This document shows, in pieces, positions 1 through 10,400 of a stretch of DNA of 38,869 nucleotides; positions within the stretch are counted from its first letter, which is position 1, and the number at the start of each line of letters is the position of its first letter. Origin of the DNA: Planctomycetota bacterium (GTDB taxonomy: Bacteria > Planctomycetota > B15-G4); the NCBI GenBank assembly GCA_029259725.1, contig JAJDER010000080.1, forward strand, positions 1 to 38,869, written 5' to 3'. The translations under genes and the position numbers were made by a program. The notes under the pieces were generated by a model. That model saw nothing but the letters and a program-made list of their open reading frames with translations. It did no database searches and was not told the DNA's origin.

Positions 1-612
1 CCCGCGGCGGAGATCTCATCGGGGACGGCGACGTGGTACGGGCTCGCGAGCGGCGACGTGACCGGCGACGGCATCGCGGACCTGCTCACCAGCCCGGCCT
101 TCGAGCTGAGCCCGGGGGATCGACGCCTGGAGGTGCGCCCAGGACTCGGCGACGGTGACTTCGGCGAACCGATCGCCACCGTGATCGACCTGCCCGTGGC
201 CCAGTTCCCGCGGCTCGGTGACCTGGACGGCGACGGCCTGCTCGACGCCATCGTGTCGAGCGCCGACGTGGGCCGGTTGCTCGTGGCGCGGGGCCTGGGC
301 GACGGGACCTTCACCGACCAGGTCGAGCATGCCGTCGGGCGGCCGCCGTTTCGCGCGGAGCTCGTCGACCTGAACCGGGACGGTGCGCTCGACATCGTCG
401 TGCCTGCGATCGAGGGGGGCAGCGTCTGCGTGCTGCTGGGGGTCGGCGGTGCGGGCTTCGCGCCGGCGCAGCCCTTCGCGATCGGGGCGCTCACCCTGGC
501 CGTGCGGACGGTGGACCTGGACGGTGACCGCCGGGTGGATCTGCTCGTCGCCTCGGCGGCGGGGCGCAGCACCGTGTTGGTGAACCGAGGCTCTGTCCAG
601 GGCACCGACTGA
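1..612 (+). CDS. FG-GAP repeat (integrin-alpha-like propeller) protein, C-terminal fragment
   Basis: The reading frame is open from the first base, so the N-terminus lies outside the window; about 203 residues remain before the TGA. The visible part consists of FG-GAP/VCBS-type repeats, each with a calcium-binding-like D-x-D-G-D-G segment (GDVTGDGIADLL, GDLDGDGLLDAI, VDLNRDGALDIV, VDLDGDRRVDLL), spaced roughly 50 residues apart as in beta-propeller blades. Such proteins are normally exported and act at the cell surface or outside the cell. Unlike the two full-length FG-GAP proteins further right, it ends directly after the last blade (VLVNRGSVQGTD) without the long C-terminal beta domain. The substrate or partner cannot be told from sequence. 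Confidence 0.85.
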   Translation, partial: PAAEISSGTATWYGLASGDVTGDGIADLLTSPAFELSPGDRRLEVRPGLGDGDFGEPIATVIDLPVAQFPRLGDLDGDGLLDAIVSSADVGRLLVARGLGDGTFTDQVEHAVGRPPFRAELVDLNRDGALDIVVPAIEGGSVCVLLGVGGAGFAPAQPFAIGALTLAVRTVDLDGDRRVDLLVASAAGRSTVLVNRGSVQGTD

Positions 613-689
613 CGATCCGCCGGTCCGGCGGACACGAATCCCCGGGTTCGGCTTCCGCACGACGGTGGCCAGCTGCGACCCTGTCGCCC

Positions 690-2057
690 ATGGCCCACAC
701 AGACCTGGACAAGCAGGACCTGCCCCCGCTCCCGGCCGAACCGATCCGGCGCGTGCTCGACCCCCTGGCGCACTTCCTGCACATCGAGGCCGCCGGGGGC
801 ATCGTGCTGCTGCTGGCGACGGCCGCCGCGCTGGGGCTGGCCAACTCGCCGCTGGCCGAGGACTTCGGGAAGCTCTGGAAGACGTCCATCGGCCTGACGA
901 TCGGGGGCTTCGAGCTGATGGGCTCGCTCAAGCACTGGATCAACGACGGCCTGATGACCGTGTTCTTCTTCGTCATCGGGCTGGAGGTGAAGCGCGAGAT
1001 CGTGCTCGGCGAACTCGCCGACGTGCGTCGCGCGACGCTCCCCATCGTCGCGGCCCTGGGCGGCATGCTCGTGCCCGCCGGCGTGTATCTCGCGCTGCAG
1101 AGCGGCCAACCCGGCGAGGCCGGCTGGGGCATCCCGATGGCCACCGACATCGCCTTCGTCGTCGGGTGCATGGCGCTGCTCGGGCCACGGATCCCGCGCG
1201 GGTTGCGCATCATGCTGCTGAGCCTGGCCATCGTGGACGACATCGGCGCGATCCTCGTCATCGCCATCGGCTACACCGAGAACATCGACCTGACCTCGCT
1301 GGCACTGGGGTTCACGGGCATCGCGCTGTGCATGCTGCTGCGCTTCACCGGCGTGCGCAGCATCGGCGTCTACAGTCTGGTCGGCGTGCTCGTGTGGCTG
1401 GCCTTCCACGAGTCGGGCGTGCACGCGACCATCGCCGGCGTGATCCTCGGCTTGATCACGCCCACCAAGGGCTGGATCGACGAGGGGCTGCTGCGACGCA
1501 CGGTCTCGGCGGCGGACGACGCGCTCGAACACCGCACGCTCGAGACGTCGCGCTACGGCACCCTGCGCACGATCGAGACCGTGAGCCGCGAGAGCCTCTC
1601 ACCGCTCGAGCGCATCGAGACCAGGCTGCACCCCTGGGTGGGCTTCGCGATCATGCCGCTGTTCGCGCTGGCCAACGCCGGCGTGCCCGTGAGCCTGGAT
1701 GCGATCGGCGAGCCGGTGTCCCTGGCGGTCATGGCCGGCCTGCTGATCGGAAAGCCGGTGGGCATCGTGGGCTTCTCCTGGCTGGCGACGCGCCTCGGCG
1801 TGGCGAGCCTGCCGAAGGGCGTGGGCTGGGGCGCGGTCCTCGGCGGCGGCCTGCTCGCGGGCATCGGCTTCACCATGGCCCTGTTCATCGCCGGACTCGC
1901 GTTGAGCCCGGAGGTGCTGGATACGGCCAAGGTGGGCGTGCTCATCGCCAGCGGCATCGCCGCGGTGGTGGGCATGGCGGTGTTGATGAAGGCGCTGCCG
2001 AAGGTGGGCGTCGACGACGATCGGTCGCCGGGGCGAGCGCCGCGTCGGGAAACATGA
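690..2057 (+). CDS. nhaA: Na+/H+ antiporter NhaA
   Basis: A 455-residue inner-membrane protein that should exchange external protons for internal sodium to regulate pH and sodium. It matches NhaA along its whole length: the early segment INDGLMTVFFFVIGLEVKRE (residues 84-103), the discontinuous-helix motif PMATDIAF with the Asp equivalent to E. coli D133 at residue 153, the paired sodium-binding aspartates in AIVDDIGAI (183-184), a GKPVG lysine segment, and GIGFTMALFIAGLAL near the C-terminus. The length is somewhat above the usual 390-440 because of a polar N-terminal extension of about 25 residues. No clear Shine-Dalgarno sequence precedes the ATG. It stands alone and is convergent with the next lipoprotein gene. 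Confidence 0.95.
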   Translation: MAHTDLDKQDLPPLPAEPIRRVLDPLAHFLHIEAAGGIVLLLATAAALGLANSPLAEDFGKLWKTSIGLTIGGFELMGSLKHWINDGLMTVFFFVIGLEVKREIVLGELADVRRATLPIVAALGGMLVPAGVYLALQSGQPGEAGWGIPMATDIAFVVGCMALLGPRIPRGLRIMLLSLAIVDDIGAILVIAIGYTENIDLTSLALGFTGIALCMLLRFTGVRSIGVYSLVGVLVWLAFHESGVHATIAGVILGLITPTKGWIDEGLLRRTVSAADDALEHRTLETSRYGTLRTIETVSRESLSPLERIETRLHPWVGFAIMPLFALANAGVPVSLDAIGEPVSLAVMAGLLIGKPVGIVGFSWLATRLGVASLPKGVGWGAVLGGGLLAGIGFTMALFIAGLALSPEVLDTAKVGVLIASGIAAVVGMAVLMKALPKVGVDDDRSPGRAPRRET

Positions 2058-2060
2058 CGA

Positions 2061-2090
2061 GCCGGCGCATGCCGTCGGTGGTACGCCGGC
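2061..2090. terminator. GC-rich inverted repeat between convergent genes, possible terminator
   Basis: Perfect 7-bp arms gccggcg (2061-2067) and cgccggc (2084-2090) are separated by 16 nt, immediately after the nhaA stop and before the end of the convergent lipoprotein gene. A second dyad, cggag-tca-ctccg, covers 2116-2128 across the lipoprotein stop codon. Neither has a T-tract, so a role as a rho-independent terminator is only a guess from position. Confidence 0.25.
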
Positions 2091-2120
2091 GAGTCCAGGG
2101 TCCACGCGGTGGTATCGGAG

Positions 2121-2741
2121 TCACTCCGGATACGGCACCAGCGCGGACTCGGTCCTGCGGATGAGGTCGGCGAGTAGCCGGCCCATGATCTCGTCCACGG
2201 CCAGCTTGGTGGACTGCTGGATCGCGTTCTTCATGGCCCACACGCCACCCCAGAACACCTTGCCCCCTTGGGAGGCGCCATCGGCGGCGTAGGACTCCTC
2301 AAGCAGGAGCGACGCACCCGAGGTGGCCCGCACGGCGAGAGCGACGTGGGCGTGGTGGTCCTCGAAGGTGTAGTCCTGGAGCGTGAACGTGATGATGATG
2401 TTGGACGGCGGCGTGTTCGTGTCCGCCCTCCGCAGTTCCGTGAAGGCCCGCTGAACGTCCGTGGACTGCAGCGTCGCGTCGAGCATGTTGCCGAACTCGA
2501 CGATCCACAGGTTGCCGTGGCCGGCCATGAACGACCGGAACTCCAGATGATGCTGGCTCGTGGCATCCGACAATGCATAGGAGGCGCGCAGTCCGGTGAA
2601 GGGGAGTGTCGCGCCACCCTCGTTGTTGACCAGGTAGTGGGCGTAGTCATCAGCGACGTGGTGCTCGATGGTGCACCCGGGTGCGAGGAGCAGGAACAGC
2701 ATGGCGCACACGGAGAAGTTCACTGGTGAGTTTCGAGACAT
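2121..2741 (-). CDS. Putative lipoprotein of unknown function
   Basis: A 206-residue protein when started at the ATG at 2741, which has a strong GGAGGAG Shine-Dalgarno eight bases upstream; the open frame extends further upstream but that part has no ribosome site. The N-terminus MSRNSPVNFSVCAMLFLLLA followed by PGC is a lipoprotein-type signal with the lipidation Cys at about residue 23. The mature part has alternating beta-strand-like segments (NIIITFTLQDYTF, HVALAVRATSG) and an amphipathic C-terminal helix (KLAVDEIMGRLLADLI). I do not recognise the family. It is divergent from the first ketosynthase gene of the aryl-polyene cluster, with 170 bp between them, so any link to that cluster is positional only. 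Confidence 0.75.
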   Translation of the reverse strand: MSRNSPVNFSVCAMLFLLLAPGCTIEHHVADDYAHYLVNNEGGATLPFTGLRASYALSDATSQHHLEFRSFMAGHGNLWIVEFGNMLDATLQSTDVQRAFTELRRADTNTPPSNIIITFTLQDYTFEDHHAHVALAVRATSGASLLLEESYAADGASQGGKVFWGGVWAMKNAIQQSTKLAVDEIMGRLLADLIRRTESALVPYPE

Positions 2742-2911
2742 CGATGCTTCTCCTCCGCTGAGGGTCGTGCTGAGTTCACTATCTGCTCGAATGGTGACGT
2801 GCACACTCTCATGCTTCAAGCCTGGTGAGGCTGCGGTGCCATCGACAGCCACGCTCGGCTTGTGGGACGGGATGGGAAGACCTAGCCTTCGTCTGAACAG
2901 GCACGCCATCC

Positions 2912-4129
2912 ATGACCTCCGATGCAAGCTTCCGGCTGCAGGCACTGGGCATGATCAATGCTCTAGGTGCCGGCGTGGACGTGATCGGCCCAAGGCTGTT
3001 CGCGGGTGACACCTCCCGCCTGGTGCGCCGCGACGACCTGGTCCCGGAGCGCTCGTTGCTCGTGGGCGCTGTACTCGAGGACTTGCCCAGGATCCCAGAC
3101 GAGTGCTCTCGCTACCGCTGCCGCAACAACGCACTGGCGCTCGCTGCCCTGAATCAGATCGCTGAGGCGGTGAGAGAGTCAGTGGAACAACTCGGTGCGG
3201 AGCGAGTCGGTGTGGTCGTCGGCTCGACCACAGGCGGTGTGGGAGAGGCGGGCCGGGCAGTTGCGCAACGCCACCAGACCGGCCGGCTCGCCGAGGAGTT
3301 CGACTATGTCCAACTCGAACAGGGTGGTCTCTCCGCGTTTCTCGCACGCAGCGTCGGCGCGAGAGGTCCGGCGTTCACCGTTTCCACGGCGTGTTCCTCC
3401 GGCGCCCGCGCGCTGGCTTCCGCGCGCCGGCTGCTGTGCTCCGGGATCTGCGATGCCGTCGTCACGGGAGGCTGCGACGCGCTCTGCCCCATGACGGCCT
3501 GCGGCTTCTCGGCACTCGAGGCCCTGTCGATGACTTGCACCAGACCCTTTAGTGCCCTGCGCGACGGTCTCGTCCTTGGTGAGGGGGCGGCCCTCTTCTT
3601 GCTCACGCGCGCACCGGGCGGTATTCGCCTCCTTGGCGTAGGCGAAGCAGCCGACGCTCACCACATGTCGGCGCCGCACCCGGATGGCGTGGGAGCGGCA
3701 GCTGCCCTCCAGGCGGCGCTGGACGACGCGGGAGTGGCGCCCGCGGAGATCACCTACCTCAATCTGCACGGCACGGGGACTCCACTCAACGACGCCATGG
3801 AGTCGAGGGCCGTGCGGCGAGTCTTTGGCGACCGCGTCCTCTGTAGCTCCACGAAGCCGCTCGTTGGGCATACGCTCGGCGCGGCGGGCGCCATGGAGGC
3901 CGGCTTCCTGTGGATGTCCCTCGCCGAGGCTGACGGCGAGTCCCTGCCGCTCCCTCCTCACGTGTGGGATGGCATCCCCGACCCGGACCTCCCGGCGCTG
4001 AACCTTGTCGGCACTTCCCGCGCCCGTTTGCACGAGGCGACGACCCGGGACGGGTGGACCGTTCTCGCGAGCAGCTCCTTCGCCTTCGGCGGCGACAACA
4101 GCGCGCTCGTCATCGGTGCGCAACTGTGA
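2912..4129 (+). CDS. Beta-ketoacyl-ACP synthase (KAS II type), elongating ketosynthase of the aryl-polyene-like cluster
   Basis: A 405-residue FabF-like condensing enzyme expected to extend an ACP-bound aryl-polyene chain with malonyl-ACP. The complete catalytic set is visible: nucleophile Cys161 in TVSTACSSGARAL, His286 in NLHGTGT, Lys315 and His320 in STKPLVGHTLGAAGA, and the C-terminal ASSSFAFGGDNS loop. It starts at the ATG at 2912, and the N-terminal strand FRLQALGMINALGAG aligns with the usual start of the family. The stop overlaps the GTG start of the next gene (GTGA), so the two are probably translationally coupled and may form a ketosynthase/chain-length-factor heterodimer as in ApeO-ApeC. 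It is transcribed toward the rest of the cluster. Confidence 0.93.
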   Translation: MTSDASFRLQALGMINALGAGVDVIGPRLFAGDTSRLVRRDDLVPERSLLVGAVLEDLPRIPDECSRYRCRNNALALAALNQIAEAVRESVEQLGAERVGVVVGSTTGGVGEAGRAVAQRHQTGRLAEEFDYVQLEQGGLSAFLARSVGARGPAFTVSTACSSGARALASARRLLCSGICDAVVTGGCDALCPMTACGFSALEALSMTCTRPFSALRDGLVLGEGAALFLLTRAPGGIRLLGVGEAADAHHMSAPHPDGVGAAAALQAALDDAGVAPAEITYLNLHGTGTPLNDAMESRAVRRVFGDRVLCSSTKPLVGHTLGAAGAMEAGFLWMSLAEADGESLPLPPHVWDGIPDPDLPALNLVGTSRARLHEATTRDGWTVLASSSFAFGGDNSALVIGAQL

Positions 4130-4968
4130 CGGTCCCCGCGGCACCGTTGTCAGAGTCGCCCCCGGTCACGGTGCCTTTCCGTTTGCGCAGCCTGGCTGCC
4201 TGGGCGCCGGGTGCTTCATCGACGGACGCATGGGATGCGTGGGCGCGCGGCGACCGGGCGCTCGGTGGTGAGGGGCTGCCCGATGTGCAGTTCCTCCCCG
4301 CCATGTTGCGGCGCCGCTGCAGCATGCTCAGTCGCATGGTCCTCTTCGCCGCCTACGAGGCCTGTCCCGAAGGGCAACGAGGAGAGGCGCAGTTCCTGCT
4401 CGGCAGCCGGCACGGTGAGATCGCCACCACCAGCCGCCTGCTGCAGTCCCTCGCGGAGGGGGAGCCGATGTCCCCGATGGGCTTCAGCCATTCGGTGCAC
4501 AATACGGGCGCCGGGCTCTTCTCGATCGCGGCAGGCAACCGGGTGGGTGCCATGGCGATGTCCGCGGGCGCGGACACGTTTGCCTGCGGGTTGCTGGAGG
4601 CGGGGATGAGCCTTGGCGCCGGCCCTCCGCACTCGGTCCTGCTGGTGGTGGCCGACGAGCCCTTGCCGACTCCGTTTGAAGGCTTCGCCGACGAGGACCA
4701 GACGCCCTACGCGGTCGCCCTGCTGCTCGACCGGATCGATACCGAGGGCGAAGGCCAAGCACTGGAGCTGACGTTCGACGCTCGTGCGGCGACCGCGGCC
4801 GATGCTGTTGATTCCAACTCGCTCCCGCAGGCCCTCGTCGCCCTGAGGTGGCTGCTCAGGGCGGAGACCTCGCCGTTGTCGCTCGCATCGCCTGACCACG
4901 CCTGGACGCTCTCGCGCCGGCCTGGCGCTAGTCCTCACTCCACCGTTTCAGGATCAGGGATGTGTTGA
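4126..4968 (+). CDS. Beta-ketoacyl synthase-like chain length factor (Ketoacyl-synt_2 type)
   Basis: A 280-residue protein, starting at a GTG that overlaps the upstream ketosynthase stop by 4 bp; an in-frame GTG at 4171 is an alternative. It resembles the short single-domain KAS-like proteins typical of aryl polyene clusters (ApeC-like): LPAMLRRRCSMLSRMVLFAA (58-77), GSRHGEIATTSRLLQSLAEG (93-112), MSPMGFSHSVHNTGAG (115-130) and SAGADTFACGLLEAG. No nucleophile in the usual KAS motif and no HGTGT motif is seen, so it is expected to be non-catalytic and to set chain length as partner of the preceding enzyme. Its last 41 bp overlap the 3' end of the convergent ketosynthase gene. Confidence 0.9.
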   Translation: MTVPAAPLSESPPVTVPFRLRSLAAWAPGASSTDAWDAWARGDRALGGEGLPDVQFLPAMLRRRCSMLSRMVLFAAYEACPEGQRGEAQFLLGSRHGEIATTSRLLQSLAEGEPMSPMGFSHSVHNTGAGLFSIAAGNRVGAMAMSAGADTFACGLLEAGMSLGAGPPHSVLLVVADEPLPTPFEGFADEDQTPYAVALLLDRIDTEGEGQALELTFDARAATAADAVDSNSLPQALVALRWLLRAETSPLSLASPDHAWTLSRRPGASPHSTVSGSGMC

Positions 4969-6181
4969 TGCCGCCGAAGGCGAAGTTGTTGGTCATCACG
5001 ATGTCGGCCTTGATGCTCCGCACGCTCCCCTTGACATGATCGAGGGGGGCGCAGCGCCCATCCGGGTGCTTCAGGTTCAGCGTAGGCGCGAACCAGCCCT
5101 CGTTCATCATGTGGATGGTCATCCAGGCCTCCAACGCCCCGCAGGCACCGAGTGTGTGGCCCATGTAGCTCTTCAGGGCACTGCACGGGACGCGGTCGCC
5201 GAAAATCGCGTGCGTCGCCTCGGCCTCGGATATGTCGCCGATGTCGGTCGCTGTTCCATGCAAGTTCACGTAGTCGATGTCGTCGGGCGTCAGACCCGCA
5301 TCGACAAGGGCTCGCTGCATGACGCGCTTCATGCCGTCTGCGGAAGGGCTGGTGATGTGGCAGCCGTCGCAGTTCGTGCCGAAGCCGATGACCTCGGCGT
5401 GGATCTGTGCGTCGCGAGTGCGCGCGTGGTCGAGATCCTCGAGAACCAGCGTGCCGGCACCTTCTCCAACGACCATGCCATCCCGCGACGCGTCGAAGGG
5501 GCGTGGTGTCGACGTCGGCTCGTCGTTGCGTGTGGACGTCGCAAACATCACATCGAACACCGCGGCTCCGCTCACGTGCAACTCCTCGGCCCCGCCCGCC
5601 AGCATGATGGACTGCTGTCCGTGGCGAATGGCGAGGCTCCCGTAACCGATGCCCTGGCTTCCCGCCGTGCATGCGCTGCAGGTCGGGATGACCTGTCCCT
5701 TGATCGAGAAGAAGAGGCCGAGATTGGCCGCACAGGTGTGGCTCATGAAGCGTACGTAGTCGGTTGCACAGATCCCCTTCAGGGTCTTGCCTTCGATCAG
5801 GGGCGTGAAGAAGCTCTCCATGGAGACGGGGCTTCCCGACGTCGAGCCGTAGGAGATCCCCGTCGTCCCATCAGACAACTCGGGGTCGGCGGCCAATCCG
5901 GCGTCATTCAGTGCGATCTCGCTGGCGCGCACGGCCATGAGCGAGACTCGGCCCATGCTGCGCGTCTTCTTGCGCGGATAGCTGTCGGGCACGGAGAAAC
6001 CGACGACCGGCGCTCCGAGGCGCGTCTCGAGGTTGGCGAAGCGGTCCCACTCCTCCATGCGCACCACACCCGAACGACCGGCTTGAAGCGAGGCTCGCAC
6101 GGATGGCCAGTCGAGGCCGATCGGGGAGAGGCCGCCCATGCCGGTCACGACGACGCGCCGCCGGTTCGATGTTCCGCTCAC
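4928..6181 (-). CDS. Beta-ketoacyl-ACP synthase (ApeR-like second ketosynthase)
   Basis: A 417-residue KAS II-type condensing enzyme and the last gene of the leftward operon. The N-terminus [16 protein letters not shown] is canonical; the nucleophile is Cys171 in [16 protein letters not shown]; His308 lies in NLHGTATD, with Lys337 and His342 in [18 protein letters not shown], and the C-terminus has [13 protein letters not shown]. The start is a GTG that overlaps the ketoreductase stop (GTGA), implying coupled translation. In aryl polyene systems two distinct ketosynthases are usual, one dimerising with the chain length factor and one possibly acting in the first condensation; by sequence this one is the stand-alone type. 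That division of labour is an inference from family knowledge. Confidence 0.93.
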   Translation of the reverse strand: MSGTSNRRRVVVTGMGGLSPIGLDWPSVRASLQAGRSGVVRMEEWDRFANLETRLGAPVVGFSVPDSYPRKKTRSMGRVSLMAVRASEIALNDAGLAADPELSDGTTGISYGSTSGSPVSMESFFTPLIEGKTLKGICATDYVRFMSHTCAANLGLFFSIKGQVIPTCSACTAGSQGIGYGSLAIRHGQQSIMLAGGAEELHVSGAAVFDVMFATSTRNDEPTSTPRPFDASRDGMVVGEGAGTLVLEDLDHARTRDAQIHAEVIGFGTNCDGCHITSPSADGMKRVMQRALVDAGLTPDDIDYVNLHGTATDIGDISEAEATHAIFGDRVPCSALKSYMGHTLGACGALEAWMTIHMMNEGWFAPTLNLKHPDGRCAPLDHVKGSVRSIKADIVMTNNFAFGGINTSLILKRWSED

Positions 6182-6948
6182 ACCAGCCCCCCGTTCACCG
6201 AGATCACCTGCCCCGTGATGTAGGTGGCGCTGTCACTGAAGAGGAAGGCCACCAACGCGGCCACTTCGTCGGGACGGCCCAGCCGGCGCATGGGGATGGA
6301 CGGCAGCACCTGGTCAAGCGGCAGGGCGCTCGTCATGTCCGTCTCGATCAGCCCGGGCGCCACGCAGTTCACGGTGATCTCGCGTCGTGCCAACTCCTGT
6401 GCGAGCGACCGCGTCGCGCCGATGATCCCGGCCTTGGATGCGCTGTAATTCACCTGCCCGCGATTCCCGACCAGTCCCGAGACCGACGAGAGCGTCACGA
6501 CACGCCCTCCCTGACGCGCCTGCACCATGCCCATGACCAGTGGTCGCATGACGTTGTAGAAGCCGTCGAGGTTTGTCCGCAGGACGCGATCCCACGCCTG
6601 GGCCTCCATCGCTGGGAAGGGCGCATCGTCCGTGACGCCGGCGTTGAGGACGACGCCCCAGTAGGGCCCATGGCTCTCCTGGTCTGACGACAGTGTCCGC
6701 GCGCACTCGTCCCGATCGCCCACATCGAAGCGGAGCAGGCGTGCTGTGCCGCCAGCTTGCGCCACGAGCGCGAGGGTCTTGTCGGCGGCGTCGCGACGCG
6801 TGCGGAAGCCGAGGACCAACTCGGAGGCATGAGGCGCGAGCGCGACGGCGATGGCGCGCCCGATGCCCCGGCTGGCGCCCGTGACGAGGACTCTGCGGTC
6901 TAGGATGATGCGTCCTCTCCCGCGGCTGGCTGCCCGGTCGGCCTGCAT
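6178..6948 (-). CDS. 3-oxoacyl-ACP reductase (FabG/ApeQ-like ketoreductase)
   Basis: A short-chain dehydrogenase that should reduce the beta-keto group of the growing ACP-bound chain with NADPH. From the ATG at 6948, TGASRGIG (residues 23-30) is the nucleotide-binding motif, NAG lies near residue 102, and the catalytic Ser, Tyr and Lys are about residues 155, 168 and 172 in LSSVSG and [19 protein letters not shown] and [11 protein letters not shown] complete the family signature. The start is uncertain: homologues begin near RRVLVTG, about 17 residues in, but no standard start codon is closer, so the protein either has a short polar extension or uses a rare codon. The 5' end overlaps the dehydratase gene and the stop overlaps the next ketosynthase start. 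Confidence 0.9.
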   Translation of the reverse strand: MQADRAASRGRGRIILDRRVLVTGASRGIGRAIAVALAPHASELVLGFRTRRDAADKTLALVAQAGGTARLLRFDVGDRDECARTLSSDQESHGPYWGVVLNAGVTDDAPFPAMEAQAWDRVLRTNLDGFYNVMRPLVMGMVQARQGGRVVTLSSVSGLVGNRGQVNYSASKAGIIGATRSLAQELARREITVNCVAPGLIETDMTSALPLDQVLPSIPMRRLGRPDEVAALVAFLFSDSATYITGQVISVNGGLV

Positions 6949-7373
6949 GCGTTGAGCTGACCATCTGCCAGCACGTGACTGCCGGTCGCATCCGTCACCC
7001 GGCACGCGAAGGAGGTGAGCAGGTCATCTGCCCAGCTGGCCTCTGCGTGGATGCGCAGGGTCTGTCCGGCGGGGAACGCCCGGACGTGCAAGCCAAGACG
7101 GCGCGTCCCCAGCAACAGGCCCATCGGAATCGGCTCCGAGAGCCTCCTGGCCTCGAGCCCGACGTGAGCTGCCATCGCCTGAGCCATGTACTCCAGCCCG
7201 ACCCACGCGGGCACGTCGCCGTCCGTCTGGCGAAACAGCGAGTGGGGGCCGATGCTGACTTCACAGCACGTATGCGTGGTGTCGTGCTCGACAACCCGGT
7301 CGAGGAGCAACATTTGGCCCCGATGGTGCAGCACCTGCTCCAGCGGTGGAAACACGTACGGCTCTTCGCTCAC
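6900..7373 (-). CDS. Hotdog-fold 3-hydroxyacyl-ACP dehydratase (ApeP-like)
   Basis: A single-hotdog protein of 157 residues when started at the GTG at 7373, which has an AGGGAGAGG ribosome site directly upstream; an ATG at 7412 without a ribosome site would add 13 residues. [19 protein letters not shown] carries the conserved histidine region of the COG4706/ApeP family, followed by the central hotdog helix [27 protein letters not shown] and the outer strand [10 protein letters not shown]. ApeP-type enzymes dehydrate beta-hydroxyacyl-ACP to the enoyl form during polyene synthesis. A second, FabZ-like dehydratase is fused to the ligase encoded upstream in the operon, so both dehydratase types of an aryl polyene pathway are present. 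Confidence 0.88.
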   Translation of the reverse strand: MSEEPYVFPPLEQVLHHRGQMLLLDRVVEHDTTHTCCEVSIGPHSLFRQTDGDVPAWVGLEYMAQAMAAHVGLEARRLSEPIPMGLLLGTRRLGLHVRAFPAGQTLRIHAEASWADDLLTSFACRVTDATGSHVLADGQLNACRPTGQPAAGEDASS

Positions 7374-7467
7374 GCGCCTCTCCCTTGCATGCCTCCCCGG
7401 CGTGCCGTTCATGCTAGAGGATCACGCCGCGACCGACGACGATCAACCAGCCCGGCGGCAGGCTGAA

Positions 7468-10400
7468 TCAGCCGTCGGCGGAACCGGGTCTCGGGGTCTC
7501 GTGATGGGGCGACCCGGCTGGCACCGAGGTGACTTCCAACGTGTAGCCGCGCTCCAGGTGGTCCAGGACCAGACGGCCATCCCAGGGTCGCGGGGACTCA
7601 TAGGACACCTCGATCACGGGTTCGTTGCCACGTAGGAACAGCCGCGACCAACCCTCGCCCGCGCCCCTCTCCTCGCGCAGGACGAGGCCGTCGAGATCGG
7701 GATGGTGAGGCCAGAAAGCGAGCTGGATGTCCGCGAGCATGTAGCGAGCATCGAAGGGCAGGCGACCGCCGGTATGGTCCTCGGTGGTGATACGACCTCT
7801 CTCCATCAACAAGACGAACGCACGTCCGCCTCCCGGAGTGAGTCCGACGACCACCAAACGCTCGGGGTCGCACTCGAGTCGCGCCTGAAAGCGATGCGTT
7901 CCTCCAGCGTGATGCACCACGACCGACTGGTCGGCCACCAGGGACTCGCCCAGTGACGAGGGATCCTGCAGCCAATAGTAGGCGTCCCGGGCAATCTCCA
8001 CCGCGTGCGTCTCGGGAGTGGCGAAGCGTGGCGGATCGTCGCTCCCCGTTGAGCGGCAACTGGTGCAGAGTACCGCCACGACGAGTGTGACGGGCAGGAC
8101 CGCAGTCGTGCGGCCTTGACGATCAGACCGCGAGCCGCGAGCGGCGCCGATGGCCAGGGGCGCGAGAAGCAGAGCCAGGCTCGTGCCGGCGAGGGTGACC
8201 AGACCGATTGCCCTCACGGCGGGAGTGGGACTGAGGGCCAGGAGTCCGAACGACAGCATCGTGGTCAGCGCCGAGAGGATCAGTGCGAAGTAGGTCGTGG
8301 TGCGATCGGCACCGTCCTCGGCGACGAAGATGGCGTAGTCGACTCCCAAACCGAGGACCAGCAGGAGCGCGAGGCAGTGCATCACGTTCAGCGGACCAGC
8401 GACGGCTCCGATGCCGCCGAGCGTCAGGGCTGCGGTGAGAACCGGAGGCACCATCACAACGGCGGCGCCACGCAGCCCATAGCGCACGGCGAGTAGAAGC
8501 AGGATGGCGAGGTAGGCACCGCTGACGAAGACCAGCGCCCACCAGCGATATCGGCTGAAGAGGTCGGAGACATCCGCGACGCGGTCGATGGCCGCCACCC
8601 CGTCAAGGTCGGCCAGGACGGAGCGGACCTCGGCGAGGGACGACACGGACTCGAGTTGAACCAGCGACGCCGCACCCCGGTCGGTCGCGCCGAGCCAGAG
8701 TGAGCGGTGCAGCACGGAAGCCGGGCTGGCGAGCCAGGCCTCCGGCGTGAGCAACGTATCGCCGCTCGCCTCGACGTCGCGCTCCAACTCGCCGATGGCC
8801 GCCTCAGGAAACCCCAGCTCAGCCAGGTGTGCGGCCCAGTTGCTGACCGGGTCTCGGAGCGCCGAGACAATCGACGCGTGCTCGGAACGCTGCCGCTGCT
8901 TGCTCGGCAGCACCGCCGCCAGCGACCGATACGCACCGAGTCGTCCCTGATCCACGAGGCCCTTCAGGCGTGACGCGACTTCCTCCTGGCGCTGCAGCAT
9001 GACCTCGACGGAGGCGGCCTCCACCAAGACGAAACGACTGTGGTCGACGCCTCCGGCCAGCTCCCGCAGCTGTGCGTCTTCGACCAGCAGGGAGGCGGGC
9101 GCACGCTGCAGCCGACGCACGTCATCGTCGAAGCGGGTCCGTGTCAGGCCGACGAGCGCGGCCAGCGCCAGGGCGATCCCAACGGGACGCAACCACCTAC
9201 GGGCGCTTGGCGACGCCCACCCGTCCAGGATCCTCCCGGCCAGGCGGTGTAGTCGGGGAGCTGACGTGCGCCGTGAGGGAGCGTCGAGGAGCAGGGGGAA
9301 CCAGCACACGACAGTGGCCCAAGCGCCGGCCAGTCCGACTGATGAGAAGAGCGCCATCTGCCGGAGCCCGGGGAACGGCGTGAAGGCAAGGGCAGCGTAG
9401 GCCATCATGCTGGTCAGGGCACCCAGGGTGATTCCCGGACGCACCGCACGCAGGCCGAACTCGCCGTCCCAGGATCCGGACGGAACCCGATGTGCCGCCA
9501 TGAAGTGGAAGGCGTAGTCGATGCAGACGCCGATGAGGCTCGCGCCGACCACGAGCATCAAGGCGTGCATCGCCGGGAAGATCCAGAGGGACACGGCCAG
9601 GGCGCAGAGGAGGCCGACCAGTCCTGGAAGCACTCCGACGAGCAGGGTTCTCGGAGAACGGAACACGAGCAGCACGAGCGCGAGGATGCCAGCGAGCGAG
9701 CCGAGCCCGATGATGGAGATCTCGCGCGCGATGTCCTCGCGGGCCGCTGCGGCGAAGCGCACGAGGCCGGTGAAGGCCACGCTCACGCCAGGGTGGTCGG
9801 ACGCCAGAGAGGCTCGCGCCGCCTGCACCACGGCGAGGACGTCGACCTGCGTGGCCTCGTCGAACGGGTCACCGGCCATCACGGCCGTTACCAGGGCGGC
9901 TGCCTCACGCTCCACGGTCGCGACCGGCACGCCGTCGCGAATCCGCAGCCTGCCGCCAGCGGGGTCGAGACCCTGCGCCCAGGCGAGGAAGAGCAGCAAG
10001 GGGTCCTCTTCGAGGAATCGCGAGGCGGCGCTCGACTCGGGGCCATAGAGGTGGTCCGCCGTCCGCGCCACGAGCGCCTCGGCGCCTTCGCGGGAGGCGA
10101 GCAGCGTGCGGGTTCCCTCGCCGAGCAGGTGGTATCGATGGGGGAAGTAGAGCGAGTACATGGCGCGGCCAAGGTTGTCGTCGAGCCCTGGCACAACGTG
10201 GGTGAACGCTCGTGACGACGCCAGTGCGGCAGCCAGGGATCGCGCCCCGGCAACGGCCTCTGATTCGTCCCCGTGCTTGACGACCAGGAGCATCGTCCGG
10301 CCCGCCTGGCTGGAGGAAGCGAGCGCGAGCTGCTCCAGGACCGGGTCCCGGTCCGCAGCGGGCATCAGGGAGAGAAGGCCCGTTTCGAGCGAGACGCCAC

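Noticed and set aside
16..660. Leftward frame opposite the first FG-GAP fragment
   Set aside because: Antisense shadow with Arg/Pro/His-rich composition; the rightward frame has clear FG-GAP motifs.
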